64,000 nt of DNA from Nocardioides gilvus (GTDB lineage Bacteria; Actinomycetota; Actinomycetes; Propionibacteriales; Nocardioidaceae), in the NCBI RefSeq assembly GCF_003194605.1, contig NZ_QHKY01000002.1:310001-374000 (forward strand). Direction: 5' to 3'. Numbering within the stretch: position 1 is the stretch's first letter; each line of letters starts with the position of its first letter. The notes under the pieces are model-generated. The model did no database searches. It saw only the letters and a program-made list of their open reading frames with translations, and had not been told where the DNA came from. The translations under genes and the position numbers were made by a program. This document shows, one piece after another, positions 1-7,949 of this stretch.

Positions 1-627
1 ACTCGCCGCGAAGGAACACCCGCGAGGATCGCAGTAGGCCTCGTACACCTGCGCCCGGACACCTTCGACCGAGATGCCGGCGACGGTGCTCGACACCGTC
101 CCCTCCAGCACTCCCCCGACCACCATCAGCGCAGTGGGGACCTGGGTGATCCCCTCGGCCGCCACCACGAAGGCGGGCGAGAACATGTACCGCTCGATCT
201 CGCCGCCACCGGACCAACTCTTGGCGTAGAGGCGCTGAGCCGCATCGGTCACCAAGAGGTGGTACGACCCACCCTCGAGACCGACGAACTCGTACGTCCC
301 GTCTGCGCCGACCTCGACGGTTCCGACGCTGGAGATGTCGGCCCACCCGCCGCAGCAATCAGGCAGCTGCTTGAAAGCCTCCACCCGCACCGTCGTCGGC
401 GAGATTCCCTCCGGGACCTCCAACTGTCCCCGCGCCGTGGCCGTGCCGACGGCCTCAGGCCCGACGACAGGCTCGGCGACAGGCTGGGCGGCGAGCACCG
501 TCGTACGCGCTGACTCACCGCCGGCGCCCGACGCCGCGACGCCCGTGCCGGCCAGCGACCCTGCTACCAGCCCCACGACCGCCAGCACAGCCGGGATGGT
601 CCGTCGTCTCTTGTTTTCTGCACGCAT
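1..627 (-). CDS. Secreted protein, carboxypeptidase-regulatory-like fold (partial, 3' end missing)
   Basis: The frame is open from an ATG at 627 to the window edge, so at least 209 residues are present and the C-terminus lies outside. The N-terminus is a signal peptide: basic start (MRAENKRRR), a hydrophobic stretch, then an alanine-rich cleavage region near residue 30. The mature part reads like a beta-sandwich of the carboxypeptidase regulatory or SdrB type, with the 'DGTYEFVGLEGGSYHLLV' pattern around residues 115-132. Such domains sit in surface or secreted proteins. A GGGGGG tract precedes the start. No enzymatic domain is visible, and the specific function is unknown. Confidence 0.7.
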   Translation of the reverse strand, partial: MRAENKRRRTIPAVLAVVGLVAGSLAGTGVAASGAGGESARTTVLAAQPVAEPVVGPEAVGTATARGQLEVPEGISPTTVRVEAFKQLPDCCGGWADISSVGTVEVGADGTYEFVGLEGGSYHLLVTDAAQRLYAKSWSGGGEIERYMFSPAFVVAAEGITQVPTALMVVGGVLEGTVSSTVAGISVEGVRAQVYEAYCDPRGCSFAAS

Positions 628-753
628 GCGCGGCCCCCCGTTGACTCCCTACCGGCACTTCAGTGCCGGGTCCCGCCATCAACGTAGCGCCGCCAAGGGG
701 TCAGGCACCATGCGCAATTCACAGGGCCGCGACCGTCGACGAGGAGCGAAATC

Positions 754-788
754 ACCGAAGCCCCCGGTGATCCACCGGGGGCTTCGGT
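754..788 (-). terminator. Hairpin terminator downstream of the desaturase gene
   Basis: Perfect 16-bp arms (754-769 and 773-788) surround a 3-nt loop. The hairpin begins 18 bp past the desaturase stop codon and lies between it and the next minus-strand gene, so it most likely ends the reductase/desaturase transcript. No long T-run follows, as is usual in actinobacteria. Confidence 0.8.
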
Positions 789-806
789 CGGGTGTTGGGC
801 GCGAGG

Positions 807-2066
807 TCAGGCGGCCTTGACGACCGCGTCACGCTCCGTGCGCGTGACCTTGGCAGCCTTGCTGTCGAGGTGTCGCTGCAGCAGACGACGCGTACGGCGG
901 TTGCCGGTCACCATCTTGGCGAGCACGCCGAGCTGCTGGGGCGCGTTCTTGATGGTGGTGGTCTCCAACCAACCGTTGGGAAGGCTCAGACGCACGACCT
1001 TGTGCCAGGCCGAGTAGACCTGCGCAGGCAGCGAGGCCTCGTGGTAGTTGAGGTCGTACTTGGCGAAGAGCTCCTTCACCTTCACGGCCGCCTCGGCGTA
1101 ACGGTTCGACGGCAGGTCGGGGAAGAGGTGGTGCTCGATCTGGTGCGACAGGTTGCCGGTCATGATGTGCATGGCCTTGGACCCGGAGATGTTGGCCGAG
1201 CCGAGCATCTGGCGCAGGTACCAGTCGCCACGGGTCTCGTCGTCGTCGAGCATCTCCTTCTCGAAGGTCTCGACACCCTCGGGGAAGTGACCGCACATGA
1301 TGACCGAGTGGCTCCACATGTTGCGGGCCCAGTTGGCGACCAGGTTGGCGCCGATCGTCGGCAGGAAGGAACCCGTCGGGATCGAGAGCACCGGGTGGAT
1401 CACGTAGTCACGCGTCATGTGCTTGCGGATCTTGGTGAGCACGGCCTTGACCTGCTCGTCGAAGTCCTCGGGGCGCTTGTCCTTGGGGCGGGTGAGGTTC
1501 TTGCCCAGCTCGAGGTCGTAGGCAGCGATGCCGTACTGGAAGAAGCAGGCGTTGATGAAGTTCCAGGCCGGCTGCGCGATGTAGAACGGGTGCCACTTCT
1601 GGTCCTCGTCGACACGCATGATGCCGTAGCCGAGGTCGTTGTCCTTGCCCACGATGTTGGTGAACGTGTGGTGGACCTCGTTGTGGCTGTGCTTCCACGC
1701 CTCCGACGGGGTGACGTTGTCCCACTCCCAGGTCGACGAGTGGATCTTCGGGTCGCGCATCCAGTCCCACTGGCCGTGGAGGATGTTGTGACCGATCTCC
1801 ATGTTCTCCAGGATCTTGGAGACGCTCAGGCCGAGGGTGCCGAGCACCCAGGCCGGCGGGAAGACCGAGAAGAGGAGCACGCCGCGCGAGCTCATCTCGA
1901 GGTAGCGCTGGGTCTTGATGACCTTGCGGATGTAGGCGGCGTCGCTCGCGCCACGGCTGTCGATGATCTCCTGGCGGATCGCGTCGAGCTCGTTGCCCAA
2001 CTCCTCGATCTGCTGCTTGGAGAGGTGGGCGATCGGGTTGTCGCTCTTCTTCTGGATGACAGTCAT
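807..2066 (-). CDS. Membrane fatty acid (acyl-CoA) desaturase, DesA3-like
   Basis: A 419-residue membrane-bound di-iron desaturase. The three histidine boxes are present: HNILH at residues 93-97, HNEVHH at 128-133 and HQIEHH at 308-313, with hydrophobic stretches between. The family inserts a cis double bond into acyl chains at the cytoplasmic membrane using O2 and electrons from a reductase. The gene just upstream (2138-3262) encodes a flavin/2Fe-2S reductase, the same pairing as Mycobacterium tuberculosis DesA3 (Rv3229c) with Rv3230c, so the two probably form one electron-transfer unit and operon (71-bp gap). The position of the double bond cannot be read from sequence. Confidence 0.92.
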   Translation of the reverse strand: MTVIQKKSDNPIAHLSKQQIEELGNELDAIRQEIIDSRGASDAAYIRKVIKTQRYLEMSSRGVLLFSVFPPAWVLGTLGLSVSKILENMEIGHNILHGQWDWMRDPKIHSSTWEWDNVTPSEAWKHSHNEVHHTFTNIVGKDNDLGYGIMRVDEDQKWHPFYIAQPAWNFINACFFQYGIAAYDLELGKNLTRPKDKRPEDFDEQVKAVLTKIRKHMTRDYVIHPVLSIPTGSFLPTIGANLVANWARNMWSHSVIMCGHFPEGVETFEKEMLDDDETRGDWYLRQMLGSANISGSKAMHIMTGNLSHQIEHHLFPDLPSNRYAEAAVKVKELFAKYDLNYHEASLPAQVYSAWHKVVRLSLPNGWLETTTIKNAPQQLGVLAKMVTGNRRTRRLLQRHLDSKAAKVTRTERDAVVKAA

Positions 2067-2137
2067 GTGGAACTCCTCAGCTGGATGGCTGGTGGTCGGA
2101 CGGGCGGCCTGTGGGCCTGGTCAGTACGAGGTAGGGG

Positions 2138-3262
2138 TCAATGATCGAAGTGGCAGGGCCCGGCTGCGGTGTTGATGCAGGTCTGCACCTTGACGGTGCC
2201 GGACTCGCCGGGGATGGCGGTGGTGAGCTGGCCGTTGCGCAGGTCGCGCACGGTGCCCTCGGTCATCGGGACCAGGCATCCCTGGCACAGACCCATGCGG
2301 CAACCGCTGCGCATCAACAACCCTGCGTCCTCAGCGGCGTCCAGGATGGTGGTGGCGCCGTCGACGACGAGCTCGCGGTCACGCTTCTCGAAGCGCAGGG
2401 TGCCGCCCTCGCCGGGCTCGACCCGGGCCACGCGGAACTGCTCGACGACGAGGTCGAGCCCGTGCTTCTCGTGGTGCTCACTGAGCGCGTCCAGCAGACC
2501 GGAAGGCCCGCAGGCCAAGGTCGTACGCTCGGCAAGGTCAGGCACCAGGGACTTGATGTCGTTGACGTCGAGCACCCCGTGGACGTCGTCGTAGCGGGCG
2601 ATGAGACGGATCATCCCGGCCGCGTCCAGGGCCTTGAGGTCGTCGAGGAAGATCGAGTCCGGCTCGCTCGGCGCCACGTGCACCACGACGATGTCGTAGT
2701 CGGCGCTGCGCTCGAGGCGTACGACGCCGGAGTCGGCCACCGGGAACAGGTTGCGCAGCATCCCGATCACCGGGGTGACGCCGGAGCCGGCGGTGACCAT
2801 CAGGAACTTGGTCGTCTCACCCGGAGCGCGCTCGGGAAGCACGAACTCGCCGGAGGCCTGCTCCAGGTGCACGATCGAACCGACGGGGCGATCGTGCACG
2901 AGGTGGCGGCTCACGACGCCGTCGGCGACTGCCTTGACGGTGATCGAGATGTTGCCGTCCTTGCGCGGACCGTGGGTCAGTGAGTAGGCGCGGAAGTGGC
3001 GTACGCCGTCGACGTCGATGCCGACGCGGGTGTACTGGCCAGGCACGTGGCCGGCCCAGTCAGCGCCGGGCCTGATCACGATCGTGGCGGCGTCAGCGGT
3101 CTCGGGGTGCACCTCGACGATGCGACCCCGGAGCTCGGCGCCGGGGCGCAGCGGGGCGAAGAGGTCCAGGTAGTCGGCGGGCAGCAGAGGGGTGGTCGCC
3201 GCCTCCACCAACCTGATGGCGCGGTCGCGGATGCGGCCGGGTCGTTGCAGCGTCGAACTCAT
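2138..3262 (-). CDS. Ferredoxin reductase-type oxidoreductase with C-terminal 2Fe-2S domain (desaturase partner)
   Basis: A 374-residue protein with an FAD-binding barrel (RAYSL motif at 91-95), an NAD(P)-binding half (GSGVTP around 159-164, CGP at 251-253) and a plant-type ferredoxin domain whose cluster ligands are Cys321, Cys326, Cys329 and Cys362. It should pass electrons from NAD(P)H through FAD and 2Fe-2S to the desaturase encoded 71 bp downstream on the same strand. The frame is open further upstream, but the ATG at 3262 (MSSTLQ) is preferred because it gives the usual family length and the extra residues look non-coding. Confidence 0.9.
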   Translation of the reverse strand: MSSTLQRPGRIRDRAIRLVEAATTPLLPADYLDLFAPLRPGAELRGRIVEVHPETADAATIVIRPGADWAGHVPGQYTRVGIDVDGVRHFRAYSLTHGPRKDGNISITVKAVADGVVSRHLVHDRPVGSIVHLEQASGEFVLPERAPGETTKFLMVTAGSGVTPVIGMLRNLFPVADSGVVRLERSADYDIVVVHVAPSEPDSIFLDDLKALDAAGMIRLIARYDDVHGVLDVNDIKSLVPDLAERTTLACGPSGLLDALSEHHEKHGLDLVVEQFRVARVEPGEGGTLRFEKRDRELVVDGATTILDAAEDAGLLMRSGCRMGLCQGCLVPMTEGTVRDLRNGQLTTAIPGESGTVKVQTCINTAAGPCHFDH

Positions 3263-3454
3263 GTGTCCATCATGCCGTGGGACGGGCAGGGAATTCCTGA
3301 CCACGAGACGTGAACCTACCGGCCAGAACTGTTCTTGGCGATCAATTCCTAATGTTTCCCTCACGTTAACCACCCAGCGCCTTGCCCCAACCGGGTCATA
3401 CCGGTGCCTGAGACGTCTCCACACTGAGGCCGATCATCACTACTGTCCCACCCG

Positions 3455-4390
3455 ATGATGACGATCACCTCGCTGACCAAGACGTACGGCTCCTGCACCG
3501 CACTCGCCGACGTCACCCTCAGCGTCCCCGATGGTGCGGTCACGGCCGTCGTGGGTCCCGCCGGATCGGGCCGGAGCACCCTGTTGGGCATCCTCGCGCA
3601 GCTGGTCGTCGCCGACTCCGGACGCGTGCTCGTCGACGGCGAGGACTTCGCACGCTCCCGACGTCCCGGCTCCGTCATCGGCACCGCGGGCGCGGGCGAC
3701 CAACTCCCCGAACACCTGCGCATCGACAGTCACCTGGCCCATGTCTGCGCACTGCAGGGGCTGGGGCGCGGTCGGGTCAACGACCTGCTCGCCGAGGTCG
3801 GGCTGCACCAGGCGCGAAACCGCCGGATCAAGGACGCGTCGCTCGCGGTCCGGCGCCGGGTCGGTCTCGCCGTCGCCCTGAGCGGCGATCCACGCCATGT
3901 CCTGCTCGACGAGCCGTTGCAGGGCCTGGGGAGCGAGGACCGGGAATGGACGCGACGGATCATCCGGCGCACGGCACGCGCCGGGAGCGCCGTGGTCCTG
4001 ACCGCTCCGCGACTGCGCGACGTGGCCACCCTCGCCGACCACGTGGTCACCCTCGACCGCGGGCGGGTGGTGCGCGCCGGGCCGCTGCAGTCCTTCGTCG
4101 CGGGCGGCGAGGAGCGTACGTACGTGGAGTCCGAACACCTCGAGGACGTCGCAGCCGTGCTGCGTGAGCGCGGCTACTTCGTGGTGCACGAGGACGAGGG
4201 CATCCTCGTGCACGGCGCAGCTCCGCACGAGGTCGGACGGATCGCCTTCGACCACGGCCCCGGCCTCTCCCACCTGCGCTCGTGGCACCCCGCGTTCGAT
4301 GCAGCGCTCGACTCCGGGCTCGATCCCGGGCTCGATTCCGGGCCCGATTCCGACCGCGACTCGGCACTCAACGCCCGGCACGCCTCGTGA
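3455..4390 (+). CDS. ABC transporter ATP-binding protein with degenerate Walker A and signature motifs
   Basis: A 311-residue protein with the overall ABC ATPase fold. Walker B is intact (HVLLDEP, 148-154). Walker A reads GPAGSGRST (34-42), with Arg40 where the nucleotide-binding lysine should be. The LSGGQ signature is replaced by SLAVRRRVGLA (129-139), and no clear Q-loop glutamine is seen. ATP hydrolysis may therefore be weak or lost. The C-terminus ends in an Asp/Ser/Gly repeat-like tail. The stop overlaps the GTG start of the next gene (4387-4390), so the two are probably translationally coupled. A TACTGT element at 3441-3446 just before the ATG could be the -10 box. The substrate is unknown. 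Confidence 0.8.
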   Translation: MMTITSLTKTYGSCTALADVTLSVPDGAVTAVVGPAGSGRSTLLGILAQLVVADSGRVLVDGEDFARSRRPGSVIGTAGAGDQLPEHLRIDSHLAHVCALQGLGRGRVNDLLAEVGLHQARNRRIKDASLAVRRRVGLAVALSGDPRHVLLDEPLQGLGSEDREWTRRIIRRTARAGSAVVLTAPRLRDVATLADHVVTLDRGRVVRAGPLQSFVAGGEERTYVESEHLEDVAAVLRERGYFVVHEDEGILVHGAAPHEVGRIAFDHGPGLSHLRSWHPAFDAALDSGLDPGLDSGPDSDRDSALNARHAS

Positions 4391-5217
4391 GACCACCCGC
4401 CCAGAGCACCTCGTCAGTCGCACGGGCCGAGGTGCGCCGACTCCTGCGACAGGGAGGTCTCGTCACCGGGCTCGTGGTCGCTGCGGCGCTCGGCCTGGCC
4501 AGCGGCCTCGGCAGCACCGTCGTCGTACGACAGGCGCAACCGGAGGCTCCCGGAGCGTGGCTGATCGCCACCCCCACCGCGGTCGCCGCACTGGTCAGCG
4601 GGTTGGCACTGGCGCTAGCCGTCGCAGTGCGTTTCGGTGGTGACGCCCGCAACGGCACGCTCGCTGCCACGCTCGCGCTGGTCCCGGACAGACGTCGGCT
4701 CGTCACCGCCCAGGCCGGCGCGGTGGCCGTCGTCTGCGGCGCCGCTGTCGCCGCGGTGGCACTGGTCGCCGGCGCCATCGCCATGAACCTCAACGATGAC
4801 GCGGCCCACACCGGCAGCGCGTTGCTGGTCGGGACCCTCAGTGGCGCCCTGAGCGCTGCCCTGCTCGGGGTCCTGGGCCTGGCCGTCGCGGTGGCCACCC
4901 GCCACCCGGTCGTCGCCGGCCTCACCCTCGCGGTGTGGTGGCTCGTCCTGCCGATGGCACTGTCGGCCGCGCGTGTCTTCCTCCCCGGCCCGCTGTCGGC
5001 GCTCACCCACGCCCTGCTGGTCACCTCCCCGCCGATGCTCGCCGCCGAGGCCGCCCACCCCGGCACCCTCGCGGGGGCGTCGGTGACCTCGCTCCTGCTC
5101 GGCACGGGGGCCCTGTGCGCCTGGGCCGCCGCTGCGACGACGGGCGCCCACGCACTCTTCGTACGCCGGAGCGTGCGCGAGGGTGACGAGCCCGGCCGCC
5201 GCCTCATCGCCGGGTAG
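4387..5217 (+). CDS. ABC transporter permease-like membrane protein
   Basis: A 276-residue hydrophobic protein with about six transmembrane helices, resembling ABC-2 type permeases. The GTG start at 4387 overlaps the stop of the ATPase gene by 4 bp. Starting further upstream would add an arginine-rich shadow of the preceding gene. Together with the atypical ATPase it likely forms a small exporter or membrane complex. Substrate-specific features are not visible. Confidence 0.75.
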   Translation: MRPPAQSTSSVARAEVRRLLRQGGLVTGLVVAAALGLASGLGSTVVVRQAQPEAPGAWLIATPTAVAALVSGLALALAVAVRFGGDARNGTLAATLALVPDRRRLVTAQAGAVAVVCGAAVAAVALVAGAIAMNLNDDAAHTGSALLVGTLSGALSAALLGVLGLAVAVATRHPVVAGLTLAVWWLVLPMALSAARVFLPGPLSALTHALLVTSPPMLAAEAAHPGTLAGASVTSLLLGTGALCAWAAAATTGAHALFVRRSVREGDEPGRRLIAG

Positions 5218-5220
5218 GTT
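5215..5220 (+). promoter_or_regulatory. Predicted -10 element of the PucR gene
   Basis: TAGGTT lies at the end of the permease gene and includes its TAG stop codon. A start about 7 nt further on would leave a leader of roughly 30 nt containing the CAGGGGGTG ribosome-binding site before the ATG at 5259. Confidence 0.4.
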
Positions 5221-5258
5221 GTGCTTCCACGCGACAGGACTCGACAGGGGGTGCAGCC

Positions 5259-6461
5259 ATGGCCGAGGGCAGACCTGAGCCACAGCTGAGGCTGTCGCCG
5301 GAGTTGGTGGAGACCCTGCGCGCCCGACTGCCCGAGGTCGCCGACGGGGCCGTCGACGCCATCATCGCGGAGGTCCCCTCCTACTCGAACGCGTTGGCCG
5401 GGCCGATGGGCGAGATCATCCGCAACGCCGTCGCGTTGGCCCTGGGCGGTTTCGTCCAGATGGGGTCGCGCGGCAACAGTCAGGGGCGACCTGCCGCCCC
5501 GTCGATGGAGGGCGCCTACCAGCTGGGCCGCGGCGAGGCGCGCTCCGGACGGACCATGGAGGCACTGCTCGCGGCGTACCGGGTCGGCAGCCGGGCGTCG
5601 TGGCGCCAGATGGCCGACGTGCTCGTCGCCGGCGGCACCGACGCGGCGACGATCGCCAGGTACGCCGAGCTCGTCTTCGCCTACATGGACCTGCTCTCCG
5701 ACTCCAGCGCCGCCGGCCACCGCGACGAGGTCGACGAGTCGGGCCGCGCCCGTCAACGGCTGCTCGCACGGTTGGCCCGGGCCCTGATCGACGGGGCCGC
5801 CCCCGAGGTGATCGTCGAGGCGGCCGCCCGGGCCGAATGGGAGCTTCCGGCGACGCTCACAGCCGTCCTGCTGCCCGGGGCCCAGGGGGCCGCGCTGCTG
5901 GGCGTGGTCTCACAGCGGGCGTTGCGCCTCGACGACCCGCTGAGCGCCAGCCAGCGGGTGGTGGTCCTGGTCCCCGACGCCCACCGCGCGGTCCTGCTCC
6001 GCTCGGTCGCCGGGCACCGCGCCGTCGTCGGCCCCGAGCGGGCGTGGACCGAGGTCCGTTCCTCCTACCTGCGGGCCCGTCGCGCGCTCGTCCTGCCCGG
6101 CGTGGCCGACGGCGAGATCGTCGACACCGAAGCCAGGCTGGGCGAGCTGGTGGTCGGTGCCGACCTCGAGGCCCTGCGGGACCTGCGCGCCCAGGTCCTC
6201 GCACCGCTCGTCGGCGCGTCCGGCGGCTCGCGCGAGAAACTCACCGACACCCTGCGGGCCTGGCTCCTGCACCAGGGCCGCCGTGAGGCGATCGCGGAGG
6301 CACTCTTCGTGCATCCGCAGACCGTGCGTTACCGGATGGGCCAGCTGCGTGAGGCGTACGGCGACCTGCTCGACGATCCGGACTTCGTGGCGCGGGCCAC
6401 GGTCGCGCTGGGTTATCCCGGGGACCCCGGCCTGGCCCAGACCTCGACGCCGTCGACGTAG
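5259..6461 (+). CDS. PucR family transcriptional regulator
   Basis: A 400-residue protein with the PucR C-terminal helix-turn-helix: EKLTDTLRAWL, then REAIAEALFVHPQTVRYRMG near residues 345-365, followed by a conserved DLLDDPDF segment. The middle region resembles the GGDEF-like/CdaR domain of the family. These regulators act as cytoplasmic DNA-binding proteins, often on catabolic or transport genes nearby. The neighbouring amidohydrolase and transporter genes are candidate targets, but no operator was identified. The 3' end overlaps the convergent amidohydrolase gene by 49 bp. Confidence 0.88.
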   Translation: MAEGRPEPQLRLSPELVETLRARLPEVADGAVDAIIAEVPSYSNALAGPMGEIIRNAVALALGGFVQMGSRGNSQGRPAAPSMEGAYQLGRGEARSGRTMEALLAAYRVGSRASWRQMADVLVAGGTDAATIARYAELVFAYMDLLSDSSAAGHRDEVDESGRARQRLLARLARALIDGAAPEVIVEAAARAEWELPATLTAVLLPGAQGAALLGVVSQRALRLDDPLSASQRVVVLVPDAHRAVLLRSVAGHRAVVGPERAWTEVRSSYLRARRALVLPGVADGEIVDTEARLGELVVGADLEALRDLRAQVLAPLVGASGGSREKLTDTLRAWLLHQGRREAIAEALFVHPQTVRYRMGQLREAYGDLLDDPDFVARATVALGYPGDPGLAQTSTPST

Positions 6462-7903
6462 GTCGCCAGCACCCGGTCCTTCATTGTCAACAGGTGGGCC
6501 GCAGCCTCGGACCCACTGCCCCCGCCCGCGAGCGGGTCGGCGTCGAGGAGCACGAAGTCACCGTTGTTTTCTGATCCGAAGGTCGGGGCACCGTCGACGG
6601 AGGCGGCCAGCGCCTCGCGCGCGGTCAGGGACTGCTCGGGGTGCCAGCTGTCACGTTCGTCGGCGCTGCGGTGCACGGCGGCGGCCATCGCCAGCCACGG
6701 GTCGAGCGGGGAGACAGGAGCGTCCGACCCCAGCGCCAGGTCGACCCCGGCGTCGAGCATCCAGCGCAGCGGGAAGCAGCGCTCGCTGCGGCCCGGCCAG
6801 AGGTGCTCGATCGGGTCACGGTCGTCGAGCAGGTGCGCAGGCTGGACGCTGGCCCGCAGCCCCAGCTCGGCGATGCGACGCACGTCGTCGGGGCGTACGA
6901 GTTGGGCGTGCTCGATCGACCCGCGGGCGCCGGTGGCCGCGAAGACGTCCAGGGCCACCTCGACCGCCCGGTCGCCGATCGCGTGCACCGCCGCCTCGAG
7001 CCCGTACGCATGTGCGCGGGTGAGCAGGTCCGCCAACTCCTCGGGCGTCTGGTTGGGCTCGCCGAAGGGCAGCACCGCCCCGGGGGCGTACGGCTCGCAG
7101 CACCAGGCGGTCGCGGTGTTGAGCGAGCCGTCGCTGATGATCTTCAGCGCCCCCATCGTGAGCCGCCGGTGCCCACCGATCGTCTGGCCGGTGCGCAGGT
7201 CGCGGTTGATGACGGCCTCCAGCCCGTCGGCGTAGGTGGCGGTCCGGATCCGCAGCAGGTCCGCGCCGCCCTCCCACAGGTCCAGCCACTGCGCCGGACC
7301 GACGGAGAACTCGAAGTCGACCAACCCGGTGACCCCGATCGCGGCCGCGGCCTCCATGGCGCTGCGATAACCCTGGGCGGTCGGCTCCTCGGAGCCGAAG
7401 GCGTCGCCGAGCCGGGCGTACGTCGCGAACCACTCGTCCTCGCTGACCACACCCTCGCGCCACAGCAAACCGAGCGCCCCGAGCGCCGCGCTGTTGAGCC
7501 ACCCGTGGTGGGCGTCGCCGGCGATCAGCACGATCGGGATGTGCTCGCTGACCGCGTCCAGGTCAGCGGTGGTGGGAGCCTGGGACCACCCGCTGGGACG
7601 GTGCCCCCACCCGATCACGGGCGCCCCGGGAAACTGTGCCATCCGGGCCTCGAGACGCTCCACGACCTCACCCACCGAGGTCACGCCGGCCAGGTCGAAA
7701 CGGCCTCCCGCGAGCGACCACTGGGCGAGGTGGACGTGCTGGTCCCAGAGCCCGGGGATCACCCAGGCGCCGTCGGCGTCGACGACCTCGTCGGGGGCAC
7801 CCACGTGGTCCAGTCGTACGTCGACGGGCTCGGTGGAGACCGCCCCGTCACCGTCCGGGCCGAGGGTGCCCAGGGGGACGGGTCGGGCGTTTCGCAGGAT
7901 CAC
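6413..7903 (-). CDS. Amidohydrolase family protein (YtcJ/N-substituted formamide deformylase-like)
   Basis: A 496-residue metal-dependent hydrolase of the amidohydrolase superfamily. The HxH metal motif occurs in VIPGLWDQHVHL near residue 55; HAIGDRAVEVAL and GSDAPV further on are typical of the YtcJ subgroup, which acts on amide or formamide bonds. The substrate is not predictable. The start is a GTG at 7903, chosen because TAGCCT on the minus strand (7910-7915) lies exactly 6 nt before it, the pattern of a leaderless message. It is divergent from the carboxyltransferase gene at 7950. Confidence 0.87.
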   Translation of the reverse strand: MILRNARPVPLGTLGPDGDGAVSTEPVDVRLDHVGAPDEVVDADGAWVIPGLWDQHVHLAQWSLAGGRFDLAGVTSVGEVVERLEARMAQFPGAPVIGWGHRPSGWSQAPTTADLDAVSEHIPIVLIAGDAHHGWLNSAALGALGLLWREGVVSEDEWFATYARLGDAFGSEEPTAQGYRSAMEAAAAIGVTGLVDFEFSVGPAQWLDLWEGGADLLRIRTATYADGLEAVINRDLRTGQTIGGHRRLTMGALKIISDGSLNTATAWCCEPYAPGAVLPFGEPNQTPEELADLLTRAHAYGLEAAVHAIGDRAVEVALDVFAATGARGSIEHAQLVRPDDVRRIAELGLRASVQPAHLLDDRDPIEHLWPGRSERCFPLRWMLDAGVDLALGSDAPVSPLDPWLAMAAAVHRSADERDSWHPEQSLTAREALAASVDGAPTFGSENNGDFVLLDADPLAGGGSGSEAAAHLLTMKDRVLATYVDGVEVWARPGSPG

Positions 7904-7909
7904 AGGGCG

Positions 7910-7943
7910 AGGCTACGGGGCCGAGGTGGCGCACCCCTACCCT
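7910..7943. promoter_or_regulatory. Divergent promoters for two leaderless genes
   Basis: Minus-strand TAGCCT (7910-7915) is 6 nt from the GTG at 7903, and plus-strand TACCCT (7938-7943) is 6 nt from the ATG at 7950. With only 46 bp between the start codons, the -35 regions must overlap, so the two promoters may compete. Confidence 0.55.
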
Positions 7944-7949
7944 TGGGCC

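Noticed and set aside
792..2144. Long plus-strand reading frame opposite the desaturase gene
   Set aside because: It mirrors a gene with three histidine boxes and a clear partner, and its own product has no recognisable family. High GC produces long antisense frames.
4368..5756. 462-codon minus-strand frame
   Set aside because: It spans the permease and the start of the PucR gene on the opposite strand and shows no start signal or family.
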